A stretch of DNA of 64,000 nucleotides from Planktothrix sp. PCC 11201 (GTDB taxonomy: Bacteria > Cyanobacteriota > Cyanobacteriia > Cyanobacteriales > Microcoleaceae): contig NZ_LT797705.1 of NCBI RefSeq assembly GCF_900009135.1, forward strand, positions 28,724-92,723, read 5' to 3'. A program made the translations under genes and the position numbers. Positions 27,031-36,211 of this stretch are shown one piece after another. Below the pieces are notes generated by a model, which was not told where the DNA came from, searched no databases, and worked only from the letters and a program-made list of their open reading frames with translations. Within the stretch, counting starts at the first letter, position 1, and the number at the start of each line of letters is the position of its first letter.

Positions 27031-29598
27031 ATGGCACGAAAATACGGGAAAAACAAAACCACGCTCAACAACGTCCTAAAATTGGTTAAGGCGTTACTTC
27101 CCCTTGCGGATGATAAGGAAATAGCGGTTCCAGGGGATAAGCTGAAGGCCACGTTTTGTGTAGAATGGGTCAAGGAAGATGAGTTGCTGGTATCGGGGAA
27201 GGTTCAAGAAACACGCAGAAACAGAACCCAAACCGTTGAGAAAGGAATAACTAAAAAAGATTTATGGACATTGGTAGAATATTTGGGAGAGGCGTTAGAA
27301 CTCTCTCCACCCAAGGATGAAAAAAACAAACCTCCCGAAGCTGACAGAAAAGATAATGCAATTCAAGATATTCTGGACTGTCTAAAAGATTTAGATATAC
27401 TTGTTGAGGAAACTATTAAGGGTAAACCTACTGTAAAAACTCACGGCTTTTGGAAATTTTCTCTCAAACTGAAACATCAAACCGCCGAGATAAAAGATAA
27501 TTTAAAAGTAATTGAGGAGCGATGGCAGATTAAAATTGGATCTATTGCCACCAAGACATCTGATGAAACTTTCAGATCGAAAAATAAATTCCTAAACTGG
27601 CGAGAAATCTGTAGTCAAAAGCTCGCAGAAAAGAAATTCACCACAAAAGTGTTTCAGCGTTACGGGGCAGAACTGCAACTAGATAAAAATTATGTTCGTT
27701 TAGCGATTGTTGAACAAAAACTGCCCAAATCTCTCTCAAGGAATCAGCAGGAAGAAAAGGAAGAAGAAAAACCAATTCCTATTGCAGAAGAATGCTTTTT
27801 TGAGGAAGTCTTGCGACAAGGGAAAAGCCAAATTAGTCAAGGGCGAAAAATTGCCATTATTGGCGAACCGGGTTCGGGTAAAACCACGCGGTTACAGAAG
27901 ATTGCCGATTGGATTTTAAAGCCAGATCAAGAAGACTTAGGCTTTCCAATTTGGATAGATTTAGCTGATTTAAAAAATCAAAATATCTGCCAGTATTTGG
28001 AAAATGAATGGCTACCCAAATGTAAAGGAGAAGTCAAACTCAGTGATTTAGAACCGCAAATTAGTCAGGCTTGGTTGTTGCTTGATGGTGTGGATGAAAT
28101 GAGCCACACTCAAAGAATGGAACAGTTAGCAAAAGATTTATCAAGTTCATGGGTGCAGGATGCGCGGGTGGTGGTGACTTGTCGGGTGAATGTCTGGGAA
28201 GCGGATAAGAATGCTTTTTCGGGGTTTGATGTGTTTCGCAATTTGCCGTTTAAACCGGAACAGGTAACGGACTATATTCGCCGTTGGTTTGCCGGGATAG
28301 GGGATGCAGCGACGGGGGAGAGTTTAGAGGCGGAGTTAGCACAGTCGGAAAATTCCCGTCTCAAGGAGTTGATTCAGAATCCTTTGCGGTTGTGGATGTT
28401 GTGTCAAATTTGGCAGACTGGCGGCGGTTTGCCGGAAACGCAGGCGGGGTTATACGGGCAGTTTGTGGATTGGGTGTATGACTGGAAGGCGGATGAGGAG
28501 ATTTTAGACCAACGGGAGGCAATTGATACAGCCTTGGCGCGGTTGGCGTTGGTGGCGATGGAACAGAAAGATGAGGTTTCGCGATCGCGGTTGCGGGAAA
28601 GTTGGGTGTTGAAGGTGTTGGGAAGTCGCCCAATTTTTGAAGCAGTGAAGAAGTTGGGGTTGTTGAATCGGGTGGAACGGTTTCCAGAGGCGATTTGCGT
28701 GTTTTATCATGCCACGTTTCAGGAGTATTTTGCAGCGTTGGCGGTAGATGATTGGGATTATTTTTTACCTCGGAATCATGTTAATTTTCCGGTGGCGGGG
28801 AAGGAATATCGAATTTTTGAACCGCAGTGGAAGCAGGTGATTTTGTTGTGGTTGGGGCGGGATATTGCGGATGAGGAGAAGGAGGGGTTTATTGAGAAAT
28901 TGGTGAATTTTGATGATGGGTGTGAAAATTTTTATTGGAAGCAAGCTTATCTTTTAGCAGAAGCGGGGATTGAAGAATTTCCAAAGTTTGATTTTGATAA
29001 AGTATTACCAATCGATAAGCTATCATCAGCGTTTCCCAACCCTTTTGAGACTATTCACTGGGCTAGGCGGAAAAACAAGCTTTGGCTTGAGTTATATAAT
29101 TGGCTATATCCTAGCTCCTGTATGCCTTCAGAAGAGCTTAAAAATACAAGCGATATAGATACTATTTTAAAACTAGCTAAAAATGAAAAATTTAGGCATT
29201 TAGCTATAGAAAAAATGAAAGAAATTTATATTAATAACCCTGATTGTATCTACTATTTAAATGAACAAATCTATCGTAGCTATGATAAAGATATTTACTG
29301 CCTAATAGCTTGGTTTATTGGGGAAATACAAACTCCTAAATTAGAGTTGATTAAAACTTTAATTTATGTGTTGGAAAATAGCCAAGATATACTGGTTCAT
29401 TCAGCCACTTTTGAAAGCTTATATTTAATTATAAAAAAGCATTTTTTTGTAGAAATTATCTCTATCATAAAAAAATATATAAAGTTTGAATCTGGGTATT
29501 CATCTGACTGTTATTTCCATAGATACTCTTACGGTTTAGTGCGCTATATGGCAAGTAATATAAACTATCTAGACTTTTATCAAGCTTGGTATAGTTGA
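27031..29598 (+). CDS. NACHT-domain NTPase (bacterial NLR-like defence protein)
   Basis: 855 residues. Two small N-terminal domains (1-95; 105-170 with GFWKFSLKLKHQTAEIKDNL) look like an effector-associated module. A linker leads to the NACHT domain: Walker A GEPGSGKT at 278-285, PIWIDLADL at 306-314, and Walker B WLLLDGVDEM at 348-357. VVVTCRVNVWEADKNAF and the winged-helix/ARC segment ending VCVFYHATFQEYFAAL-like follow. The last 200 residues, the presumed sensor, are encoded by markedly more AT-rich DNA from about 28930 on. Bacterial NACHT proteins sense phage and trigger abortive responses. No partner gene is adjacent. The N-terminal effector is not identified. Confidence 0.85.
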   Translation: MARKYGKNKTTLNNVLKLVKALLPLADDKEIAVPGDKLKATFCVEWVKEDELLVSGKVQETRRNRTQTVEKGITKKDLWTLVEYLGEALELSPPKDEKNKPPEADRKDNAIQDILDCLKDLDILVEETIKGKPTVKTHGFWKFSLKLKHQTAEIKDNLKVIEERWQIKIGSIATKTSDETFRSKNKFLNWREICSQKLAEKKFTTKVFQRYGAELQLDKNYVRLAIVEQKLPKSLSRNQQEEKEEEKPIPIAEECFFEEVLRQGKSQISQGRKIAIIGEPGSGKTTRLQKIADWILKPDQEDLGFPIWIDLADLKNQNICQYLENEWLPKCKGEVKLSDLEPQISQAWLLLDGVDEMSHTQRMEQLAKDLSSSWVQDARVVVTCRVNVWEADKNAFSGFDVFRNLPFKPEQVTDYIRRWFAGIGDAATGESLEAELAQSENSRLKELIQNPLRLWMLCQIWQTGGGLPETQAGLYGQFVDWVYDWKADEEILDQREAIDTALARLALVAMEQKDEVSRSRLRESWVLKVLGSRPIFEAVKKLGLLNRVERFPEAICVFYHATFQEYFAALAVDDWDYFLPRNHVNFPVAGKEYRIFEPQWKQVILLWLGRDIADEEKEGFIEKLVNFDDGCENFYWKQAYLLAEAGIEEFPKFDFDKVLPIDKLSSAFPNPFETIHWARRKNKLWLELYNWLYPSSCMPSEELKNTSDIDTILKLAKNEKFRHLAIEKMKEIYINNPDCIYYLNEQIYRSYDKDIYCLIAWFIGEIQTPKLELIKTLIYVLENSQDILVHSATFESLYLIIKKHFFVEIISIIKKYIKFESGYSSDCYFHRYSYGLVRYMASNINYLDFYQAWYS

Positions 29599-29814
29599 TT
29601 TAATGATTATTCAGTTTAGTAAAAAATTATATCCTACTAGAAAAAAGACAGACATTATCCTAGAAAAAAAAATAGCCGTTTGTCTGCCCTAAAGTATCCC
29701 TCTTTTTCAGACTTCAAGAAGCCAATATCTAGAAGCTTTATCAATCAATAAAAGTTATCCAAGTAGAAAAATTTTGTTCTTGTACTTGTTATTAAAAAAA
29801 ACAAGCTAGAAACT

Positions 29815-29858
29815 TCTACAAAAGCTCTAGGTTCAGACATGGAAAGAGCTTTTGTAGA
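29815..29858 (-). terminator. strong hairpin, probable terminator
   Basis: A 14-bp perfect stem (TCTACAAAAGCTCT and its complement) encloses a 16-nt loop. On the minus strand a T-run follows after about 15 bases (29793-29800), suiting termination of the 29900-30097 gene. The rest of the 29599-29899 gap is AT-rich and shows no gene. Confidence 0.55.
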
Positions 29859-29899
29859 GTGAAAAAAAAGGATAATATAGCTTTGGCTATTTTTATTAG

Positions 29900-30097
29900 C
29901 TACTCTACAGGTAAATCTTGATTTACAGAGAGCCGAGATAGTTTAGGAAGAACCACATCCACAACATAATTATTAATTCCTTCTGTTAAAATTTTCTCAT
30001 GATGGGCATCCCATCCCCCATTTTGGGAAATTTCATGTGCCCACGCAGCAGAACCAGCAACTGTTTTGCCATTTTTGTTCGTGTATTTTGGAGCCAT
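29900..30097 (-). CDS. small conserved-looking protein, unknown
   Basis: 65 residues beginning MAPKYTNKNGKTVAGSAAW and containing GGWDAHHEKILTEGINNYV. A clear ribosome-binding site AGGAGA lies 9 bases before the ATG, and a hairpin follows the gene, so it is probably expressed. I do not recognise a family. The hydrophilic, Gly/Asn-rich start is not typical of an antitoxin. Confidence 0.5.
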   Translation of the reverse strand: MAPKYTNKNGKTVAGSAAWAHEISQNGGWDAHHEKILTEGINNYVVDVVLPKLSRLSVNQDLPVE

Positions 30098-30138
30098 ACT
30101 TGATCATTCTCCTGTACAAGTTTGTAAAACTAAGTTTG

Positions 30139-30510
30139 ATGTATGCTAACATAACTTCTCTTTTTTGCCCATTCACCAGTCGAGGTGCCCCCGCCACCGA
30201 TATCTACCTGCAACTCATCAAAAAACATCACTGCCCCAAATCCACAGAAGGCAGACCCCGCACCCTCACAGAACTCAAAATCTACTGGCAACTCCTAGAC
30301 TGGGAAAAACACCCCATTCTCATTTTCTACGAAGAGGTAAACCCCCAAGGTTTTAGCCAAACTTTTCTCGATTCTCTCACTCGCTTCGACGCTACAATCT
30401 GCGTTATCGCCGACTCACCCCATCCCACCATTCCCACTTTCTCACCCCAAGACCCGCACTTAATTCAAACTATTATTACTTGGTTACAAAGGACTATTTT
30501 AGAATCTTGA
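30139..30510 (+). CDS. possible truncated protein, VMAP-like C-terminal fragment
   Basis: 123 codons from ATG 30139. The convincing coding stretch begins around CPFTSRGAPATDIYLQLIKKHH and runs LDWEKHPILIFYEEVNPQGFSQTFLDSLTRFDATICVIADSPHP to a normal stop. It reads like the end of a much larger conflict-system protein in cyanobacteria, possibly of the vWA-MoxR-associated group (recollection, not verified). The first residues and the start are doubtful, as the upstream frame overlaps the 29900 gene. It is probably a remnant left by recombination. Confidence 0.4.
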   Translation: MYANITSLFCPFTSRGAPATDIYLQLIKKHHCPKSTEGRPRTLTELKIYWQLLDWEKHPILIFYEEVNPQGFSQTFLDSLTRFDATICVIADSPHPTIPTFSPQDPHLIQTIITWLQRTILES

Positions 30511-30515
30511 TAATC

Positions 30516-30941
30516 TCAATTTTCTCTAAATTTAGGACATACTTCAAATGCCAACTGTGAACGATAAAAACAAACATCAAACTCCATAAAAAAGTTTAAC
30601 TGACCTAAAATAATAGGCGGATCGTTAGACTTCGCCCAAGCAAAAGCTAAACGAACAGGTGGAAAATCGCTAACCTGTCCCACAACGGCTAAACCCCTTG
30701 CTTCCACTGGCGCAAGATTACCTGCTAACGGAATTGAAAGTGTTTGCTCCTCCCAAACGGCTCCTAACGCTAAACCAACATGGTACGGTAAAATATTAAG
30801 ACTCGCTCCCGTATCTAACAAACCAACAACTTCTAAAACACAATCGTGATAGCTTAAAGTTATGGGCACACAAGGAAAAACATTAGCCTCTCCTGCTTGA
30901 TTCCTCCGTTCGATAAAAGGAAATCGTTTAGCATTTCGCAT
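30516..30941 (-). CDS. retropepsin-like aspartic protease family protein
   Basis: 141 residues. The active-site-like motif GLLDTGASLNILP (about 40-52) matches the D-T/S-G signature of retroviral-type aspartic proteases, which act as dimers. The C-terminal ILGQLNFFMEFDVCF is the equivalent of the family's ILG...F motif. The ORF overlaps the small upstream gene by 14 bp. This two-gene arrangement is common in cyanobacteria. The biological role and substrates are unknown. Confidence 0.75.
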   Translation of the reverse strand: MRNAKRFPFIERRNQAGEANVFPCVPITLSYHDCVLEVVGLLDTGASLNILPYHVGLALGAVWEEQTLSIPLAGNLAPVEARGLAVVGQVSDFPPVRLAFAWAKSNDPPIILGQLNFFMEFDVCFYRSQLAFEVCPKFREN

Positions 30942-31152
30942 TTTCTTTCGCTTCTTCTTGTTCTAATAAGCTCATTAATTTCTGAGCCGCGTCAGCATAA
31001 TCATAAGGCGACCAAAGACGATAAACCACGTCATTATCTAATGATTTTAAACCTTCTTCTTTCGCCAATTCGGTCGTTAAAAACTGCATCATTTCAACCT
31101 TCTCAGCAGGGGATAACTGTCGCAGTTGCGCCAATAATTCGGGATTTGACAT
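30928..31152 (-). CDS. small helical protein upstream of the protease
   Basis: 74 residues. It is helical, with LLAQLRQLSPAEKVEMMQFLTTELAKEEG, resembling the N-terminal part of short cyanobacterial addiction-module or protease-associated proteins. The acidic C-terminus ends EQEEAKENAKC. It overlaps the retropepsin-like gene, so the two are translationally coupled. The function is unknown. Confidence 0.6.
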   Translation of the reverse strand: MSNPELLAQLRQLSPAEKVEMMQFLTTELAKEEGLKSLDNDVVYRLWSPYDYADAAQKLMSLLEQEEAKENAKC

Positions 31153-31248
31153 AAAACAACCTTAAATTCATTTTTCTATCTTACCACTACTCCAAAGATT
31201 TTACCCCATCCTCCAACTCCTCTGCATCGACGGTAGCAAAACTTACAA

Positions 31249-31665
31249 TTAACTAAATCTATCAATAAATATATCGGGAGTAACAATTTCTACTGCTTGA
31301 AAAGGATTTAATACCAATAAATCCAAATCTCCCGTAACAATTATATTGGCATTACCACTAACAGCTAACTCGAAAAACTTATTATCTTTTTCATCTCGAC
31401 AAACGGCAATTGTTTCTTTAATAGAGACTAACTCGGAGGCACTGATAAATTTAAGCAAAAATATTTGTCTGTCTTCTAAAGAAAGATACTTGTTAAACTT
31501 TTTACGATTCAAAACTTGCTCTAATTCATTTAAAGTCGCTTCAGAATATAAAATTATTCCTTGCTTTTCTGCTAATTCAATAGCCCGAAATGGGATTGAA
31601 TTTTTAAACAGTAAAGCACTGATTAAAACATTCGTATCTACGACAAATCTATTCGTCATTATCAT
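31249..31665 (-). CDS. PIN-domain toxin (COG1569-type)
   Basis: 138 residues. Acidic active-site positions occur in RFVVDTNVLISAL, in SEATLNELEQVL, in CRDEKDNKFFELAV and in IIVTGDLDLLVL. This spacing is typical of the putative-toxin PIN family that acts as an endoribonuclease. It overlaps the upstream antitoxin-like gene by 17 bp if the first ATG is used; the third codon is an alternative ATG. The pair is a type II toxin-antitoxin module. Confidence 0.85.
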   Translation of the reverse strand: MIMTNRFVVDTNVLISALLFKNSIPFRAIELAEKQGIILYSEATLNELEQVLNRKKFNKYLSLEDRQIFLLKFISASELVSIKETIAVCRDEKDNKFFELAVSGNANIIVTGDLDLLVLNPFQAVEIVTPDIFIDRFS

Positions 31666-31876
31666 CCGCCAAAATTTCTTGTAAAATTTCTGGCGTTAAG
31701 CCTCGCTGTTGTACCTTATCAGAAATTTCTGCCATAACTTCAGTTAAACTTTTATTTTGTAAATTTCCTCTCAAAAACAATTGAACAATGTGGCTTAACT
31801 GTTTGTGAGTCTCAGAAGTAGCCCCTTCAAACGCCATCTTAATATCTTCATCAACTTGAATCGTAATGCTTGCCAT
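31649..31876 (-). CDS. antitoxin of the PIN module
   Basis: 75 residues from ATG 31876. It begins MASITIQVDEDIKMAFEGA, a ribbon-helix-helix-like DNA-binding start, and ends with an acidic tail (EILQEILADDNDE). The frame extends 39 codons further upstream, but that part overlaps the debris of a DUF5615-like gene and is not credible. It directly precedes and overlaps the PIN toxin. Confidence 0.75.
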   Translation of the reverse strand: MASITIQVDEDIKMAFEGATSETHKQLSHIVQLFLRGNLQNKSLTEVMAEISDKVQQRGLTPEILQEILADDNDE

Positions 31877-31970
31877 AGTCCTTATTAATCCTTTGAATAT
31901 ATGCTCCAAATCCACAGAAAGTACACCCCTCACCCTCAAATGGCTAACGGACAAATCCCTAGACGCACCG

Positions 31971-32006
31971 TTAAAAGGCTTTCCCCCCATCAACCCAAAT
32001 CTTCAT
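31971..32006 (-). pseudogene. DUF5615-like toxin stub
   Basis: The ATG overlaps the DUF433 stop (ATGA). It is followed by KIWVD, the usual start of DUF5615 PIN-like toxins, but the frame then meets a stop after 11 residues (GGKAF). Only the first five or six residues look authentic. The rest of the toxin was deleted and joined to foreign sequence. Confidence 0.5.
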
Positions 32007-32236
32007 GCTGTCAGTCTAGGGAAATCCGTGCGTCGTGCTGCAAAGATCAAACAAGCTTGAATATCTGCTAATTCCAAATCAGGAAAGTCTTCTAAAATTT
32101 CAGTAACACTAACATTTTCAGCCAACATTTCTAAAATATCGGTGACTCTAATTCGCATCCCTCGAATACAAGGACGACCACTACACTGACCAGGCGTTTG
32201 GGTAATTCGGTTTAGCAAGCCAGTCGTTAAACTCAT
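32003..32236 (-). CDS. DUF433 antitoxin-like protein
   Basis: 77 residues from ATG 32236. The pattern ITQTPGQCSGRPCIRGMRIRVTDILEML, then VTEILEDFPDLELADIQACLIFAA, is diagnostic of DUF433. These proteins have a helix-turn-helix fold and normally neutralise the DUF5615 toxin encoded immediately downstream. Here that toxin is reduced to a stub, so the antitoxin is orphaned. Confidence 0.88.
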   Translation of the reverse strand: MSLTTGLLNRITQTPGQCSGRPCIRGMRIRVTDILEMLAENVSVTEILEDFPDLELADIQACLIFAARRTDFPRLTA

Positions 32237-32285
32237 AGTAAATTCAATTGTTAAAGCTACATTTTTTTTGAAGCTTAATATCAGG

Positions 32286-33134
32286 TTAGCATGGTGTTGT
32301 TTCACTTGCCGTAGATTTCAACGCTGCCCATACCGACTGCTGGGTAATATAGAGCGATCGCGCTGTCCCACTCTCCAAATCAAAATAAGTCGCAAACCGC
32401 TTGAGATTTCCCGCAGCCATCCGGTACAGGTAATCTGCCGCCTCAGCCGCCACCCGGACATTTACGCTCTCGCTCTGCAAGTTTAGCATTGCCATCTCAG
32501 CACAAGATAAGTTATTTGTCAACTCTTCAGGCTTCGGTTTCAAAAGGTCAGGAGCCTGAAGCATCGGAGATGGCAACCTCGCACATCCGAGTCCCCCAAA
32601 ATTATAAAACTCAGGGTCAGTTTCCAAACTACTGCCCAGCAAGATTTGTCCGGCTGCGGCATGATTTCCGCAATCCAAATACCACACACGGGGGATTTCA
32701 GAGCGGCTGTAGTATTGGTTTAACTCAAGGGCCTAGTTAATAGCCGATCTTCCGGCAGCCGTGTCCACACACCCTACCAGGATGGTCAGCTTGTCGTAAG
32801 CTCTTCGGATCAGCTTGGGGTCAAATTCCTGCACGAAAGCCGTCGCGTCCACTCCCCAAGCTATAGAGTATCGTAATGCTAGAGCCTGCGCCTTGGGCAG
32901 TCCGATTTCCTTGTCACAGAACGCCTGCCTGCTGATGTTGGCTTCTTCAACTATATCGGGATCTGCGATCGCCAATTGCACCTTCTTCCCCGACTTGCCC
33001 AAACCCCGTGCCAGTCGCGCAATATGGTAAGACAGCCAAGAACCCGTTCCTCCGGCTCCAATTAACCAAAAATCAATCGAATCAGCTTGTCTGATGATTA
33101 GTGGCGAAGCTTCTAAATAATCATAATTAAACAT
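32286..33134 (-). pseudogene. PRTRC system ThiF-family protein, interrupted by an in-frame TAG
   Basis: The frame runs from the ATG at 33134. The ThiF/E1-like nucleotide-binding motif is GAGGTGSW at 26-33, followed by IADPDIVEEANISRQ (57-71), the adenylation-site pattern. After GRSAIN an in-frame TAG (32733-32735) stops translation at codon 134. The same frame continues without change (ALELNQYYSRSEIPRVWYLDCGNHAAAGQ) to 32286. The complete protein would have about 280 residues, normal for the family. Point mutation, sequencing error or suppression are all possible. Its neighbour is PRTRC protein B. Confidence 0.8.
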
Positions 33135-33267
33135 TAGCTAAATCTCCTATTTTAATTTACAATTGCATCGGTTTATCAAACAAAAGCGGTGAGACAGAAT
33201 TCGAGTAAAAATTACAAATTGATCCCTGTTTTTTTCCTCGGTGATATCTGTAATAAAACAGGGTAAT

Positions 33268-33975
33268 TCAATCATTAATTATTGTTGAGACTAATTTTGT
33301 AATGGTTTGGTGGGTACTGATTAAATCTTTAACGGGGTAAGATGAACGGTTAACTGCTTTTTCAAGTTGTTGACAAACATCATTAGGTTTCGCCTTAGAT
33401 TTACCATTGCTCAAATGCTCATTGAAGGAACTAGAGATGAATAATTCCCAAGCATTTGTAATGGTATTCGGCGAAGCGATAGGCGGTTTATGATCTCCCC
33501 AACAGATGCGTCCACAGGATTGATAAGACTGTAAATAAACGTTGGGTAACGGAACATGAAAAGCTTCTGCATCTGGGTTAAAATTTGAGCCTTTAATTGC
33601 CCAAATCCAGTAATCTGATTTTAAACCTAAGAATACCAATGCGGGTAAAGGAATAAATAACTTTGATTCCAATACATTAATTTCATGTTTTTGTGGGGGA
33701 ATGAATTTAATTGTCCATTCTCCACTACTACCTGTTCCCCAACGTACTATTCCTAATTCTGGGTTCATCCAACCCGAATCAATCGGTGTATTTGCAAAAG
33801 CAGTTCTCAGCGTTGCTGGAGACAAACATTTGTACTTAGAACCATTTTTGGATTGATAATGGAAAATGTAAGTCTCACCCTCAAGAAAAAGAAGTTCAGC
33901 TTGAATCGCAGACAATTTCCGAGGGGAAACTGCCAGAATTTCCTGAATTATTTCAGATCCAATGTCAGATTCCAT
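33268..33975 (-). CDS. PRTRC system protein B
   Basis: 235 residues. The family pattern LSPATLRTAFANTPIDSGWMNPELGIVRWG is clear. Later segments include KLFIPLPALVFLGLKSDYWIWAIKG and LPNVYLQSYQSCGRICWGDHKPP. PRTRC (ParB-related, ThiF-related cassette) proteins are co-inherited on plasmids and genomic islands, with unknown biochemical roles. The gene overlaps the end of the split upstream gene by 28 bp and lies 133 bp upstream of the ThiF gene. Confidence 0.8.
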   Translation of the reverse strand: MESDIGSEIIQEILAVSPRKLSAIQAELLFLEGETYIFHYQSKNGSKYKCLSPATLRTAFANTPIDSGWMNPELGIVRWGTGSSGEWTIKFIPPQKHEINVLESKLFIPLPALVFLGLKSDYWIWAIKGSNFNPDAEAFHVPLPNVYLQSYQSCGRICWGDHKPPIASPNTITNAWELFISSSFNEHLSNGKSKAKPNDVCQQLEKAVNRSSYPVKDLISTHQTITKLVSTIIND

Positions 33976-34198
33976 AATGCTAAAAGGTGTGAAAAATTAG
34001 TGTTTGGGTCAGCTTCAATCCATTCAATTAATTCGTAAGCTTGATTGAGGAGTTCAGTTGCTTGATTCCATTGATGAGTGAGAAATTTAACTTCTTCAAG
34101 CTTCCAAGGTCTTAATTCAATATTACGACTCCAGTAACTTTCAGAACAAGCAATCTGATCTAACCAAATATTATCGGTTTCTAAGTCAAGAAGTGCTA
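33948..34198 (-). pseudogene. IS-split PRTRC-locus gene, 3' part
   Basis: The C-terminal 82 codons of the gene that starts at 35949. After excising the IS630 copy and one TA, the frame reads FPIALALLDLETDNIWLDQIACSES and ends LLALWNLTLDLK. By itself this part could start only at an ATG inside the IS end, giving an artificial MHNS N-terminus. Confidence 0.75.
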
Positions 34199-35385
34199 AG
34201 CTGTTGTGCATTTAAACTGTGATTATAGCATTACCTTTGTTTTTAAGTTTACGTCCCCATTTAATAGATAACTGTCCCTCATTTAAAAGCTGATGCAATA
34301 AACACTCTAGCTCATCAACTGATTTAAAGAGTCGATTAGCAATATATTCTTTAGCTGAATGCCAGACCAATTCAATTAAATTATAATCTGGACTATATTC
34401 TGGAAGAAATTCTAAATAGATATTCGGCATTTCTGCTTTGATTTTTTCTAGGTATTCTTCTTTTTTGTGAAAACTTGCATTATCAAGAATAATGACAATC
34501 TTGGCTCCTTTTTCTACAAATTCTTCTGCTTGATTTCCCGCTAATACCCACTCATGAATTAGCTCTTGATAAAAACTTTTTAACACTTGATAAAAATTAT
34601 TTGCATTCCCTTTATCCAGAAATTCTACAAATCTTTTTTTGTCCGAGTACCTCAATCCTCCCATAACATTAACTTTTCCTTTTCTTCTGTCTCCTCTAAT
34701 CTTTCTCCTCTTTCCTTTTTTACACCAGTTCTTTCTTTTTATTACTCTTAAATTAAATCCACTTTCATCCCAAAACCATACCTGTAATTGTTCTGGACTT
34801 TCTTTTGTTATTTTTAAATACTCTTCTATTTTATTTTTAAATAATTTCCTTTTTTCTGGATCTCTTTTCTCTTCCAAGCTATACTTTGCCCACAAGTAAA
34901 CATACTTTTTTTTCTTTAATATCCTTCTCACTTGTGAACCACTTAATTTTATTTCTGTGATTTGTTCTAAATAAGTTGCCAATCTTTCTCCTGTCCATCT
35001 CCCAAATTCATATCCTAATTCTTCCGGTTCTTTTTCTACAGTTTCTAATAATATCTCTATATATTTATCTGTGGCTTTTCTATAATTTCCTTTCATTCTT
35101 TCATCTTTTAGGCTTTCTAACTTGTCCGGATCTCCATGTACACACCAATAACATACTTTATTTATTGAACATCCCAAAAAATTGGCAATTTCACTTTGTT
35201 TTTTACCATCATTTAGCAATAGTAGAATCAAGATTCTTTCTCTAATTTGTCCATTTTCTTCCTCTTTCAATCTTTTCTGTAGTTTCTCTACTTGCTTTTC
35301 ATTTAAGTGATTTTTAGCAGGCATATTTTTATTGATTTTTCTAAACTTAGTTTTTCATTATACCCTATTTAGATGCTTAACAGCT
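34199..35385 (-). mobile_element. IS630-family element, copy 2 (1187 bp)
   Basis: The ends and sequence are the same as at 308-1494, with TA duplications at 34197-34198 and 35386-35387. By eye the two copies appear identical throughout. It splits a PRTRC-locus gene. Confidence 0.93.
34212..35324 (-). CDS. IS630-family transposase
   Basis: This 370-residue protein has the same translation as the transposase at 321-1433: DDE residues D186, D281 and E318, and an N-terminal helix-turn-helix. The intact frame means this copy could supply transposase for the others. Confidence 0.95.
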   Translation of the reverse strand: MPAKNHLNEKQVEKLQKRLKEEENGQIRERILILLLLNDGKKQSEIANFLGCSINKVCYWCVHGDPDKLESLKDERMKGNYRKATDKYIEILLETVEKEPEELGYEFGRWTGERLATYLEQITEIKLSGSQVRRILKKKKYVYLWAKYSLEEKRDPEKRKLFKNKIEEYLKITKESPEQLQVWFWDESGFNLRVIKRKNWCKKGKRRKIRGDRRKGKVNVMGGLRYSDKKRFVEFLDKGNANNFYQVLKSFYQELIHEWVLAGNQAEEFVEKGAKIVIILDNASFHKKEEYLEKIKAEMPNIYLEFLPEYSPDYNLIELVWHSAKEYIANRLFKSVDELECLLHQLLNEGQLSIKWGRKLKNKGNAIITV

Positions 35386-35949
35386 TAGTGCAATGGGAAA
35401 AGCATTAATAGGAAACATCGCCCGAAAAGCTAAATTTTTGAGAAGTTTAAAGTTAATTTTTTCAGGATGAGTAATGTCTTTTAAGCTATATCCAAACCTG
35501 CCTTTATACCAAGCTTCTCCTTGAGTACCTTCAACAGTTTCCAACCACCATCGACCCGACTTTGAGAGGGGAAAAAGGAGTTGCCACCCTGTTCGCAAGG
35601 CTTCAATTCCTTCTTCTTCATCTTGCCAATCTATTCCTTTAGGAGAGACCGGAATTTGATACAGCCGTTCTTCATAAGCAGTCTCGATAATCAAGTCATC
35701 TATGGGAAATAAACGTTCGTTCACCAGTGAAATAAACTCCAACTCTTTTGGACTATGACCGTTATTTTCAGAGTAAATTTCAGATTGGCTTTTTTCCCAT
35801 TCAATAGGAAACAATTCTTGGTAAAGATTTAGAAGCTGATAGGTGTTCAGTTTAGACCATAAATAGTCAATTGCTGATTCAATATCGATGATGGGTTGGC
35901 ATTGGTTTAATAGTTGCAGAGCCAATTTAGCATTCCTAATTATAGCCAT
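35386..35949 (-). pseudogene. IS-split PRTRC-locus gene, 5' part (possible protein F-like)
   Basis: I place the start at ATG 35949, two bases past the stop of the preceding gene. The frame extends to 36018 but overlaps that gene, which makes the longer version unlikely. Together with 33948-34196 the gene encoded 270 residues (FPIEWEKSQSEIYSENN; WQLLFPLSKSGRWWLETVEGTQGEAWYKG; IELRPWKLEEVKFL). Its position between PRTRC B and PRTRC C suggests protein F or a cyanobacterial equivalent; no sequence motif confirms this. Confidence 0.65.
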
Positions 35950-35950
35950 A

Positions 35951-36211
35951 TTAAAACCCTGTTGGAATAGCTGTAGCAACAGAGGGACTATTAAACAGCC
36001 GTTCTTTCGTTTGTTCAACTGCTTTTATATCGTCTGTTGCTTGGGAAATTGCTAACTCAATCGTTTTTACCATTTGTTTCATGGTGGTACTATCGAGTTC
36101 TCCAGCAAGCTCTAATCGTTGAAGCTTTCGGCACATAGAAAGGGCTGGATTTACTTCTTCGGGAGCATTAATCAGAAATTCTAGGGGACTAATTTTTATT
36201 GTCATTTTCAT
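35951..36211 (-). CDS. small PRTRC-locus protein, unknown
   Basis: 86 residues (IKISPLEFLINAPEEVNPAL; LAGELDSTTMKQMVKTIELAISQATDDIKAVEQTKERL), mostly helical. The start overlaps the preceding PRTRC C-like stop by 4 bp (ATGA), and its stop lies directly before the next gene, so it is part of the operon. No family is recognised. Confidence 0.6.
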   Translation of the reverse strand: MKMTIKISPLEFLINAPEEVNPALSMCRKLQRLELAGELDSTTMKQMVKTIELAISQATDDIKAVEQTKERLFNSPSVATAIPTGF

